A stretch of 64,000 nt of DNA. It comes from Maribacter thermophilus. Its GTDB lineage: Bacteria; Bacteroidota; Bacteroidia; Flavobacteriales; Flavobacteriaceae. Each line of letters starts with the position of its first letter. Position 1 is the stretch's first letter. Location: NCBI RefSeq assembly GCF_001020565.1, contig NZ_LDAS01000001.1, positions 782,402 through 846,401 of the forward strand. Direction: 5' to 3'. The translations under genes were made by a program, and so were the position numbers. The notes beneath the pieces are model-generated. The model saw nothing but the letters and a program-made list of their open reading frames with translations. It had not been told where the DNA came from and ran no database searches. Below, piece by piece: positions 34,968 to 43,567 of this stretch.

Positions 34968-37900
34968 ATGCTTAATAAAGCAATCAAATTTCTTATAGAG
35001 AATAAACTCGTTGCAGTTCTGCTACTTGCTCTTTTTGTTGGATGGGGAACTGTAAACGCACCTTTCAATTGGGATACTGGATTTTTACCAAGTAATCCTG
35101 TGGCTGTAGATGCCATTCCAGATATAGGTGAAAACCAACAAATCGTTTTTACAAAATGGGATGGTCGTTCACCACAAGATATTGAAGACCAAATTACCTA
35201 TCCATTAACCACTTCCCTACTCGGTATTCCAGGAGTAAAAACCATTCGTAGCTCGTCTATGTTTGGCTTTTCAAGTATTTATATCATTTTTGAAGAAGAT
35301 GTAGAGTTTTATTGGAGTCGTAGTAGAATATTAGAAAAACTAAACTCATTACCAAGTGGTTTATTACCTGAAGGTGTTAATCCTGCTTTGGGTCCAGATG
35401 CAACAGGATTAGGACAAATATTTTGGTACACACTTGAAGGACGTGATGAAAACGGAAACGTTACTGGCGGTTGGGATTTACACGAACTGCGTAGCATACA
35501 AGATTACTATGTAAAATATGCGCTATCATCTGCAAGTGGTGTTTCTGAAGTCGCTTCAATTGGTGGTTATGTTCAAGAATACCAAGTGGATGTTAATCCT
35601 GAATTGATGCGTCAATATAATATTGGATTGCAACACGTTGTAAAAGCAGTTAAGGAAAGTAATAAAGATATTGGTGCACAAACTATTGAAATCAATAATG
35701 CAGAATATTTAGTACGTGGTTTAGGTTATGTCAAGTCTATTTCAGACATAGAGAACGCAGTCGTTACTTCCGAAGATTATACAGCAATACGAATTAAAGA
35801 CATCGGAAAAGTATCATTAGGTCCCGCAACAAGACGTGGATTATTAGATAAAGAAGGTGCAGAAGTTGTGGGTGCTGTTGTTGTGGCTCGTTATGGTGCA
35901 AACCCAATGGAAGTAATCAATAATGTAAAAGAAAAAATTAATGAATTAAGTGCAGGCTTACCTTCAAAAGTATTAGCAGACGGTAGAACTTCACAAATAA
36001 CCATAGTACCATTTTACGATAGAACAGAATTGATTCAAGAAACGTTAGGTACACTCAATGAAGCCTTAACATTAGAGATACTAATTACCATTTTGGTCAT
36101 TATCATTATGGTATTCAATCTTCGAGCATCTGTACTTATATCTGGACTACTACCAGTTGCGGTTTTAATGGTTTTTATAGCTATGAAGTTCTTTGGAGTA
36201 GATGCAAACATTGTCGCTTTATCAGGTATAGCAATTGCTATTGGAACAATGGTAGATGTGGGTGTCATACTTTCAGAAAACATTATAAGGCACTTGGATG
36301 AAGATGACGGAACAAAATCCATCAATACAGTAGTATATAATGCCACAGCAGAAGTATCTGGTGCGATTGTAACCGCAGTAATGACAACAATAATCAGTTT
36401 CATTCCTGTATTTACAATGATTGGTGCAGAAGGAAAATTATTCAGACCATTAGCCTTCACAAAAACCTTTGCGTTAACAGCATCTATTATTGTCGCTTTA
36501 TTTTTAATTCCACCGTTTGCCGCTTATTTATTCAGAAAGAAAAGCATTAAAAACACTTTTAAATATGTTTTAAATGGGGCTTTAATTGTATTGGGTATTG
36601 TTGCTATAATTTACGGGTATTGGTTGGGATTGATTTTGATAGCTTTTGGAATTACAGCACTTCTCAATCTTCAAAATAAGGTAACAGACAAACAAACTAA
36701 TCTTATCAACATCATTATTTCAGCATCTGCGATAGTATTCCTGTTAGCCGAATATTGGCGACCATTAGGCGTTGATAAAAGTATCTTCTGGAATCTCATT
36801 TTTGTAAGTGTTATTTGCTTTGGTTTATTAGGTGTTTTTTCACTATTCATCAAATACTATACGCGTATTTTAAGGTGGTGTTTAGACAATAAACTATTAT
36901 TCCTATCTGTTCCAACAGCTATTGTAATTGCAGGGTTTTTCATTATGAAGAACACAGGCAAAGAGTTTATGCCATCCTTAAATGAAGGCTCATTTCTACT
37001 TATGCCAACATCAATGCCACATTCTGGCGTAGAAGAAAATAAAAGAGTTTTACAGCAATTAGATATGGCAGTAGCCAGTATTCCAGAAATTGAAACAGTT
37101 GTAGGTAAAGCAGGTAGAACAGAATCAGCATTAGACCCAGCACCTCTATCAATGTATGAAAACATCATTCAGTATAAACCTGAATACATGCTGAATAAAG
37201 ATGGAGAAAGACAACGCTACAAAGTAAATGAGGATGGTTTGTTTGAATTAAAAGATGGTCGTTTTATTTCTAATCCAAATAATTCCAAAAATGTTGCATA
37301 TAGCACAGTCAAAAGCTCTCAACTCATTGAAGATGACGATGGTGAATACTATCGTAATTGGCGACCAGAAATTGAATCACCTGATGATATTTGGGATGAA
37401 ATTGTAAGAGTTACCAAATTACCAGGTGTTACGTCAGCACCAAAGCTACAACCGATTGAAACCCGATTGGTAATGCTTCAAACAGGAATGCGAGCACCTA
37501 TGGGAATAAAAGTAAAAGGTCAAGACTTAAAGCAAATTGAAGCGTTTGGTGTGCAATTAGAAAACATCATCAAGGAAGCTGAAGGTGTTAAAAAAGAAGC
37601 TGTCTTTGCAGACCGTATTGTTGGTAAACCCTATTTGTTAATTGATATTGATAGAGAAAAAATAGCACGTTATGGTGTAAGTATTGAAGAGGTGCAAAAC
37701 GTATTAAAAGTAGCTGTTGGTGGTATGGTACTAACTCAAACGGTTGAAGGTCGAGAGCGATATGGTGTTCGTGTGCGATACCCAAGAGAATTACGAGCAA
37801 ATCCAACAGACTTACAACAGATTTATGTGCCAGTTGAAAAAGGCAGTCCTGTTCCATTAAGCGAATTGGCAACCATTCGTTACGAACAAGGTCCACAAGT

Positions 37901-38675
37901 CATTAAAAGTGAAGATACCTTTTTAGTAGGTTACGTACTGTTCGATAAATTAGATGGTTTTGCAGAAGTAAGCGTTGTTGAAAATGCACAAACATTGATT
38001 CAAGAAAAGATAGACTCTGGTGAATTGATAGTTCCAAAAGGTATCAATTATGCATTCACAGGAACGTATGAAAATCAGTTGCGAGCAGAAAAAACACTAT
38101 CTGTTGTTGTACCGTTAGCATTGGCAATCATCTTTTTAATACTGTATTTCCAATTCCGTTCTGTTGGCACATCATTAATGGTATTTACAGGTATTGCAGT
38201 AGCGTTTGCTGGTGGCTTTATAATGATATGGCTCTATGGTCAAGATTGGTTTTTAAACTTCAATTTCTTTGGCGAAAATCTGCGTGATTTATTCCAGATG
38301 CACCCCATTAATTTAAGTGTAGCGGTTTGGGTTGGGTTTATTGCACTCTTTGGTATTGCAACAGACGATGGTGTGGTTATGGCAACCTATTTAACGCAAA
38401 CTTTTAATAGAAATACACCAGAGAATAAAAAGGAAATTAGAGCGTCCATAGTAGAAGCAGGAGAAAAACGTATCAGACCTTGTTTAATGACTACAGCTAC
38501 AACCATTTTAGCATTATTGCCAGTATTAACCTCTGCAGGACGAGGAAGCGATATTATGATTCCGATGGCCATACCAAGTTTTGGTGGAATGCTCATAGCC
38601 TTAATAACCCTATTTGTAGTGCCAGTATTATACAGCTGGAAATCCGAAGTTCAACTAAAAAGAGCAACAAAATGA
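34968..38675 (+). CDS. cusA: Heavy-metal efflux RND transporter permease (CusA/CzcA family)
   Basis: 1,235 residues forming a proton-driven trimeric inner-membrane pump that moves metal ions to the outer-membrane channel. The HME-RND signatures are visible: GWGTVNAPFNWD near the start, the proton relay helix GTMVDVGVILSENI (about 425-440) and GIATDDGVVMATYL near the C terminus. Two hydrophobic blocks (about 345-545 and 1070-1225) hold the twelve helices. An insert of extra helices after the first block (about 520-640) makes it longer than E. coli CusA, as in related Bacteroidota pumps. Copper/silver is the likely substrate because of the partners; zinc, cobalt or nickel is not excluded. Confidence 0.92.
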   Translation: MLNKAIKFLIENKLVAVLLLALFVGWGTVNAPFNWDTGFLPSNPVAVDAIPDIGENQQIVFTKWDGRSPQDIEDQITYPLTTSLLGIPGVKTIRSSSMFGFSSIYIIFEEDVEFYWSRSRILEKLNSLPSGLLPEGVNPALGPDATGLGQIFWYTLEGRDENGNVTGGWDLHELRSIQDYYVKYALSSASGVSEVASIGGYVQEYQVDVNPELMRQYNIGLQHVVKAVKESNKDIGAQTIEINNAEYLVRGLGYVKSISDIENAVVTSEDYTAIRIKDIGKVSLGPATRRGLLDKEGAEVVGAVVVARYGANPMEVINNVKEKINELSAGLPSKVLADGRTSQITIVPFYDRTELIQETLGTLNEALTLEILITILVIIIMVFNLRASVLISGLLPVAVLMVFIAMKFFGVDANIVALSGIAIAIGTMVDVGVILSENIIRHLDEDDGTKSINTVVYNATAEVSGAIVTAVMTTIISFIPVFTMIGAEGKLFRPLAFTKTFALTASIIVALFLIPPFAAYLFRKKSIKNTFKYVLNGALIVLGIVAIIYGYWLGLILIAFGITALLNLQNKVTDKQTNLINIIISASAIVFLLAEYWRPLGVDKSIFWNLIFVSVICFGLLGVFSLFIKYYTRILRWCLDNKLLFLSVPTAIVIAGFFIMKNTGKEFMPSLNEGSFLLMPTSMPHSGVEENKRVLQQLDMAVASIPEIETVVGKAGRTESALDPAPLSMYENIIQYKPEYMLNKDGERQRYKVNEDGLFELKDGRFISNPNNSKNVAYSTVKSSQLIEDDDGEYYRNWRPEIESPDDIWDEIVRVTKLPGVTSAPKLQPIETRLVMLQTGMRAPMGIKVKGQDLKQIEAFGVQLENIIKEAEGVKKEAVFADRIVGKPYLLIDIDREKIARYGVSIEEVQNVLKVAVGGMVLTQTVEGRERYGVRVRYPRELRANPTDLQQIYVPVEKGSPVPLSELATIRYEQGPQVIKSEDTFLVGYVLFDKLDGFAEVSVVENAQTLIQEKIDSGELIVPKGINYAFTGTYENQLRAEKTLSVVVPLALAIIFLILYFQFRSVGTSLMVFTGIAVAFAGGFIMIWLYGQDWFLNFNFFGENLRDLFQMHPINLSVAVWVGFIALFGIATDDGVVMATYLTQTFNRNTPENKKEIRASIVEAGEKRIRPCLMTTATTILALLPVLTSAGRGSDIMIPMAIPSFGGMLIALITLFVVPVLYSWKSEVQLKRATK

Positions 38676-39907
38676 AATACATAAAAATCAATATAAAAAC
38701 AGTCTTTGTTCTTTGTTCTTTATGCTTTGTTTTTTCTGCACAAAGTCAAGAGTTAGAAAAGCTTATTGATGTAGCATTAAATAACAATCCAGAAATTCAA
38801 AAATTCGAGTTACAGTACAAAAGAGTTTCAGAAAAAGTAAATGAAGTCAATACGATTCCTAATACTGAATTTGGTGTAGGTTACTTTGTGAGCGAACCAG
38901 AAACACGAACAGGAGCGCAACGATTTAAAGTATCGGCTAAACAAATGTTACCGTGGTTTGGTACAATTACTTCACGAGAAAATTATATCAGTTCATTAGC
39001 CGATGCAAAATATGAGGACATTGTTATTGCAAAGCGAAAATTGATGGCTTCTGTATCACAATCCTATTATAATCTTTATGCTAATAAAGCAAAACAAAAG
39101 ATTTTAAGCGAGAATATTAAACTATTGGAAACCTACGAAACGTTAGCATTAACCTCTGTTGAGGTTGGTAAAGCATCTGCTGTAGATGTGTTGCGATTGC
39201 AAATGCGTCAAAACGAAATGCAACAACTAAAAGATGTTTTAAGTCAACAGTTTTTAGCAGAACAAACGAATCTTAATAATCTTTTGAATAGGGAAAATGA
39301 TATTGCTGTTACTGTGGTAGATAGTTTAATGATGCCTTCAGAAGACTTTGAAGTCACTACTAAAAATTTAGCATTACATCCCGAATTGTTGAAGTATGAT
39401 AAACTATATCAATCCATAGAACAATCAGAATTACTAAACCAAAAAGAAAGCAGTCCTATGATTGGTTTTGGCTTGGACTATATCAACGTTTCTGAAAGAC
39501 CAGATATGAATTTCACGGATAACGGAAAAGATATTGTGATGCCAATGGTTTCGGTGTCCATCCCAATTTTTAATAAAAAATATAAATCTCAAACCAAGCA
39601 AAATGAGTTAGAACAGCAAGAAATAACAGCTCAAAAACAGGAACGCTTAAACACTTTGGAAACGCTTTTAAGTAAAGCAATTAATGAGCGTATTTCGACA
39701 AGAATAAGTTATGCTACACAGACCAAGAACTTAAAACAAGCCAAAGATGCTGAAGACATTTTAATCAAAAGCTACGAAACAGGAACGATTGATTTTAATG
39801 ATGTTTTGGATATTCAGGAATTGCAACTAAAGTTTCAATTGAACCAAATAGAGTCTATTAAGGGCTACTATGTGCAAAGCACAATTATTAATTATTTAAT
39901 TCAATAA
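38672..39907 (+). CDS. TolC family outer-membrane efflux protein
   Basis: 411 residues: signal peptide (1-25, ending SAQSQE), then two outer-membrane-factor repeats with long coiled-coil helices (about 30-200 and 225-405). It forms the exit duct of the tripartite pump. Its ATG overlaps the TGA of cusA (ATGA), so the two are translationally coupled. An in-frame extension upstream lies inside cusA and is not used. Confidence 0.9.
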   Translation: MKYIKINIKTVFVLCSLCFVFSAQSQELEKLIDVALNNNPEIQKFELQYKRVSEKVNEVNTIPNTEFGVGYFVSEPETRTGAQRFKVSAKQMLPWFGTITSRENYISSLADAKYEDIVIAKRKLMASVSQSYYNLYANKAKQKILSENIKLLETYETLALTSVEVGKASAVDVLRLQMRQNEMQQLKDVLSQQFLAEQTNLNNLLNRENDIAVTVVDSLMMPSEDFEVTTKNLALHPELLKYDKLYQSIEQSELLNQKESSPMIGFGLDYINVSERPDMNFTDNGKDIVMPMVSVSIPIFNKKYKSQTKQNELEQQEITAQKQERLNTLETLLSKAINERISTRISYATQTKNLKQAKDAEDILIKSYETGTIDFNDVLDIQELQLKFQLNQIESIKGYYVQSTIINYLIQ

Positions 39908-39910
39908 CAA

Positions 39911-40636
39911 ATGAAACACACATATAAAATTACAGGAATGACTTGTGGCAGTTGTAAAGCATCTGTAGAAAAAAGTTTAGAAAACATAGAAGATGTAACT
40001 AATGTTGAAGTTAATCTCGAAAAAGGTGAAGCAGAAGTAAATATGAATAAACATATTTCAACAGATATATTACAAAAAGCATTACCAGAAAAGTATACCT
40101 TATCAGAAAAGCAAGAAAAGAATGTGTTTGCATCTACAATGCCAATGGAAGAAGAAAAAAGCAAACTACAGCAATTAAAACCTTTACTACTAATCATCTT
40201 TTATATAGCAACGGCAAGTGTCTTATTACATTATAAAGATTGGACTTGGAGCGCATTTATGCTCGACTTTATGGGCTTATTCTACATTGTGTTTAGCTTC
40301 TTCAAGATGTTAGATTTAAAAGGCTTCCCAGAATCTTTCAAAATGTACGACCCATTAGCAAAACGAGTTCCTGCTTATGGATGGATTTATCCATTTATTG
40401 AAACTGCTTTGGGATTAATGTTTTTAATGCGTCTTAAAGTAGAAATTGCTTTAATAATAACACTTGTTGTATTAGGTATTACAACCATTGGAGTAACTAA
40501 AACTTTATTAGATAAAAAATCTATTAGATGCGCTTGTTTAGGTACAGCTTTAAAGTTACCAATGACAGAAGCCACTTTTATTGAGAATGCCATAATGATT
40601 GTAATGGCAATACTAATGTTATTAAATATCTTTTAA
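39911..40636 (+). CDS. HMA domain fused to a MauE/DoxX-like membrane domain
   Basis: 241 residues. The N-terminal heavy-metal-associated domain has GMTCGSC (residues 9-15). The rest has about four membrane helices (about 85-240) resembling MauE-type proteins, with a conserved RCACLG near residue 204. It sits between the channel and adaptor genes, 3 bases from the first and 1 base from the second. It probably hands metal or electrons across the inner membrane; this is inferred from context. Confidence 0.82.
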   Translation: MKHTYKITGMTCGSCKASVEKSLENIEDVTNVEVNLEKGEAEVNMNKHISTDILQKALPEKYTLSEKQEKNVFASTMPMEEEKSKLQQLKPLLLIIFYIATASVLLHYKDWTWSAFMLDFMGLFYIVFSFFKMLDLKGFPESFKMYDPLAKRVPAYGWIYPFIETALGLMFLMRLKVEIALIITLVVLGITTIGVTKTLLDKKSIRCACLGTALKLPMTEATFIENAIMIVMAILMLLNIF

Positions 40637-40637
40637 A

Positions 40638-42410
40638 ATGAAAAAATATATAGTTTACATAGGAATATTAATAATTGGTTTACTCTTGGGTTGGTTGCTA
40701 TTTGGAAGTTCGTCCAATGAAAGTACAGAGCACAATCATACGGAAACAACAGAAACCAATCAAATGTGGACGTGTTCTATGCATCCACAAATTATGCAAC
40801 CAGAACCAGGTGATTGTCCTATCTGTGGTATGGATTTAATTCCTGCGGAAAGTGGAAGTGATGGTTTGTTGGCAGACCAATTCAAGATAACTGAAAATGC
40901 GATGGCATTAGCCAATATTCAAACAACTGTTGTTGGCAAAGGAAATGTTGATGGCATCACCATTAAATTATCAGGTAAAATTGCTGAAAATGAAGAAGCA
41001 AACGCAGTACAAGTCAGTTATTTTTCAGGCAGAATAGAACGATTGAATGTCAGTTTTACAGGTGAGGAAGTTTGTAAAGGTCAATTATTAGCAACCATTT
41101 ATTCGCCAGAATTGTATGCGGCACAACAAGAGTTAATTACAGCATCATCTTTAAAGGAATCGCAACCTACATTATATAAGGCGGTTCGTAATAAATTGAA
41201 GTTGTGGAAGCTATCTGAAAATCAAATTAATCAGATTGAAGAATCCCGAAAGGTGAAAGAAAACTTTCCAGTCTATGCAACCGTTTCAGGAACAGTTACC
41301 GAAAAATTAGTAGAACAAGGCGATTACATAAAACAAGGTCAACCATTGCTTAAAATTGCAAATTTCAATACGGTTTGGGCAAACTTTGATGTATATGAAA
41401 ATCAAATCGATTTATTTAAAAAGGGACAAGAAGTTTTAGTGACTACAAACGCTTATGCTAATAAGGAATTTAAAGGGAAAGTAGATTTCATTGAACCAAT
41501 ATTAAATACCAGAACAAGAACGGTAACCTTACGTGTGGTGCTTAATAATAAGAACGATGTATTTAAACCAGGAATGTTTGTAACCGCAAATATTGAACGA
41601 GTTAACGGTAGTAATAATGAGGTATTAACAATTCCAGCATCTGCTGTACTTTGGACAGGTAAACGTTCTGTGGTCTATTTAAAAACCAATCCAGACCAAA
41701 CCGTTTTTGAAATGCGTGAAGTTGTTTTAGGTAATCAAATTGGTAATGAATATGAAGTTTTAGAGGGATTATTTGTTGGCAATGAAATAGTAACTAACGG
41801 AACATTTACAGTAGATGCAGCAGCACAATTGCAAGGTAAAAAGTCTATGATGAATAAGAATGGTGGCAAAGTAATGACAGGTCACGAAGGACATTTAGAA
41901 ATGGATAATAAGACATCAAAAAAAGAAAGTGACCATACTAATATGAACCAAAGATTGACAGTATCAGAGAAATTCCAAGAACAATTAAAAGTTGTTTACA
42001 ATGATTATATCAATTTAAAAAATGCTTTAGTAAAAGAAGATTCAAAAAGTACATCAGCAAACGCAACAACTTTATTAAATAAATTGAACAAAGTAGATAT
42101 GAAATTGTTGTCAGATTATAAGGCGCATAACCATTGGATGTCATTAGTAAAAGAAATACAAGCTTCTGCAACATCCATTTCTAAAACGTCAGATATAAAA
42201 GAACAAAGAGACCACTTCAAACATCTATCATCGCACTTAATAAATGCTGTACAACTGTTTGGTGTCAATGAAAAAGTGTATGTGGAGTTTTGTCCTATGG
42301 GTGATAATAATAAAGGAGCGTATTGGTTGAGTAAAGAAGAAAAAGTAATCAATCCCTATTTTGGTAGCGCCATGCTAACCTGTGGAGAAGTAAAACAAGT
42401 CATAGAATAA
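40638..42410 (+). CDS. cusB: RND efflux periplasmic adaptor with heavy-metal-binding and DUF3347 domains (CusB-like)
   Basis: 590 residues. An N-terminal membrane anchor (about 5-22) is followed by a heavy-metal-binding motif WTCSMHPQI ... GDCPICGMDL (about 43-66), the membrane-fusion core with lipoyl, barrel and membrane-proximal parts (about 95-400), and a C-terminal DUF3347 helical domain (about 440-585). It links pump and channel and probably delivers metal to CusA. The Cys-His-Met motif favours copper or silver. It begins 1 base after the HMA-MauE gene. Confidence 0.92.
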   Translation: MKKYIVYIGILIIGLLLGWLLFGSSSNESTEHNHTETTETNQMWTCSMHPQIMQPEPGDCPICGMDLIPAESGSDGLLADQFKITENAMALANIQTTVVGKGNVDGITIKLSGKIAENEEANAVQVSYFSGRIERLNVSFTGEEVCKGQLLATIYSPELYAAQQELITASSLKESQPTLYKAVRNKLKLWKLSENQINQIEESRKVKENFPVYATVSGTVTEKLVEQGDYIKQGQPLLKIANFNTVWANFDVYENQIDLFKKGQEVLVTTNAYANKEFKGKVDFIEPILNTRTRTVTLRVVLNNKNDVFKPGMFVTANIERVNGSNNEVLTIPASAVLWTGKRSVVYLKTNPDQTVFEMREVVLGNQIGNEYEVLEGLFVGNEIVTNGTFTVDAAAQLQGKKSMMNKNGGKVMTGHEGHLEMDNKTSKKESDHTNMNQRLTVSEKFQEQLKVVYNDYINLKNALVKEDSKSTSANATTLLNKLNKVDMKLLSDYKAHNHWMSLVKEIQASATSISKTSDIKEQRDHFKHLSSHLINAVQLFGVNEKVYVEFCPMGDNNKGAYWLSKEEKVINPYFGSAMLTCGEVKQVIE

Positions 42411-42444
42411 TTAAATAGAAGTGTTAATAATTAAATTTTAAAAA

Positions 42445-42879
42445 ATGAAGAGAGTAATTTTAAGTGTAGCTGTAATAGCAGCATTAGGTTTAACAAGTTG
42501 CAAGAACGAAACCAAAAACGAAACCACAACTACTGAAATATCAAAAGATATGGCAATGACGAATCTGTCTTTTGGTGTAAGAGGAAATTGTGGTATGTGT
42601 AAAAATACTATAGAAAAAGCAGCCAATAGAGTTGAAGGTGTTGCAAGTGCTAATTGGGATGTCGATAAAAAGAAGATTGATGTTTCTTTTGATGATACCA
42701 AAACAGATGCTATAACAATTCACAAAGCTATTGCAGCTTCAGGATATGATACCGAAAAAGTTGCAGGTAGTGAAGAAGCTTACGATGGTTTACCAGGTTG
42801 TTGTAAATACGACCACGAAATGATGATGAATCAATCAGGTGAAATGAAATCGGAAGACCATTCGAATCACAACCATTAA
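42445..42879 (+). CDS. HMA-domain lipoprotein with His/Met-rich tail
   Basis: 144 residues. The lipoprotein signal ends at LTSC (about Cys19). A heavy-metal-associated fold (about 40-108) holds GNCGMCKNTIEKA, followed by GCCKYDHEMMMNQ and a tail ending HSNHNH. It should bind copper-like ions in the periplasm and may feed the pump. It is the last gene of the module; a hairpin terminator follows. Confidence 0.85.
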   Translation: MKRVILSVAVIAALGLTSCKNETKNETTTTEISKDMAMTNLSFGVRGNCGMCKNTIEKAANRVEGVASANWDVDKKKIDVSFDDTKTDAITIHKAIAASGYDTEKVAGSEEAYDGLPGCCKYDHEMMMNQSGEMKSEDHSNHNH

Positions 42880-42891
42880 AAACTATAAATT

Positions 42892-42933
42892 AGAACCTAT
42901 TGAAATCAAATATTTTGGTAGGTTCTTATTTTA
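42892..42933 (+). terminator. Probable intrinsic terminator of the efflux operon
   Basis: AGAACCTA (42892-42899) pairs perfectly with TAGGTTCT (42919-42926), followed by TATTTTAAA. The loop is long (19 bases), so strength is moderate. Confidence 0.6.
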
Positions 42934-42956
42934 AATTACAATAAACATATTTCAAT

Positions 42957-43480
42957 TCACACACATTTTCCACCACTCCTCTGCCCTTTCAGAAAAAGAG
43001 TGTTCCATTAACTGAGTAAAGAAACATATAGATTAAATTTTTCTAGAATAAGATTACTAACATGCGCTTTTAACCAAAGCTAAAGTTACATAACGCAGAA
43101 CATTATAGTACATTTTGTATTTTAGGTTTAGCCAGTGGCTGAAGCTAAAATCAAGAAAGCTGGTGCGCTGGCGAAATTCCACAGAAGTTTAATCCAAGTA
43201 GCTATAATTCTATATTTATATAAAATAGCCCTCAAGCTCTGAGAATCGATTAAAACTTACAAGCGGGTCATCAACCTGTTTAATTTACGTAGTTTCAATA
43301 TTTCTACACAGAAAAAAATTTTTCGAAAATTTCAAATTTTTAGAAACCCTAGGGAGAAACCTTTCGGCTACTCTATTAAGTTGTATAGTTTTAAGAGAAC
43401 TTTTAGTTGAATTGCCAGCGCTCCGTCTCGCCTAAAAATAAATACTCCGTGGGTCGCATTTATTTTCTCGCGTGTTTTAC
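42957..43480 (+). repeat. Mosaic intergenic repeat, copy B (between the convergent modules)
   Basis: Its first half aligns with copy C, including GAGTGTTCCATTAAC against GAGTATTCCATTACC and the short hairpin GCTTTTAACCAAAGC followed by GTTACATAACGC. It then carries a different hairpin (43119-43151) in place of the long stem-loop. It keeps the 25-base block at 43265-43289 and the AAACCTTTCG tail shared with copy A. No gene is seen in the 688-base gap. Confidence 0.7.
43119..43151 (+). other. Nested hairpin specific to copy B
   Basis: ATTTTAG (43119-43125) pairs with CTAAAAT (43145-43151), and inside it AGCC (43130-43133) pairs with GGCT (43137-43140) around AGT. Confidence 0.6.
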
Positions 43481-43567
43481 CAAAATCCTCTTAGGCCGAT
43501 TTTAACATCGAGATTCTATTTGAAACAAAGTACTGATTTTTTACCCAATTATTAATTGATGTATGTG

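Noticed and set aside
38480-38671. Longer N-terminal extension of the TolC-family gene
   Set aside because: It lies within cusA in another frame and has no signal peptide; the ATG at 38672 gives a clean signal sequence and an ATGA overlap.
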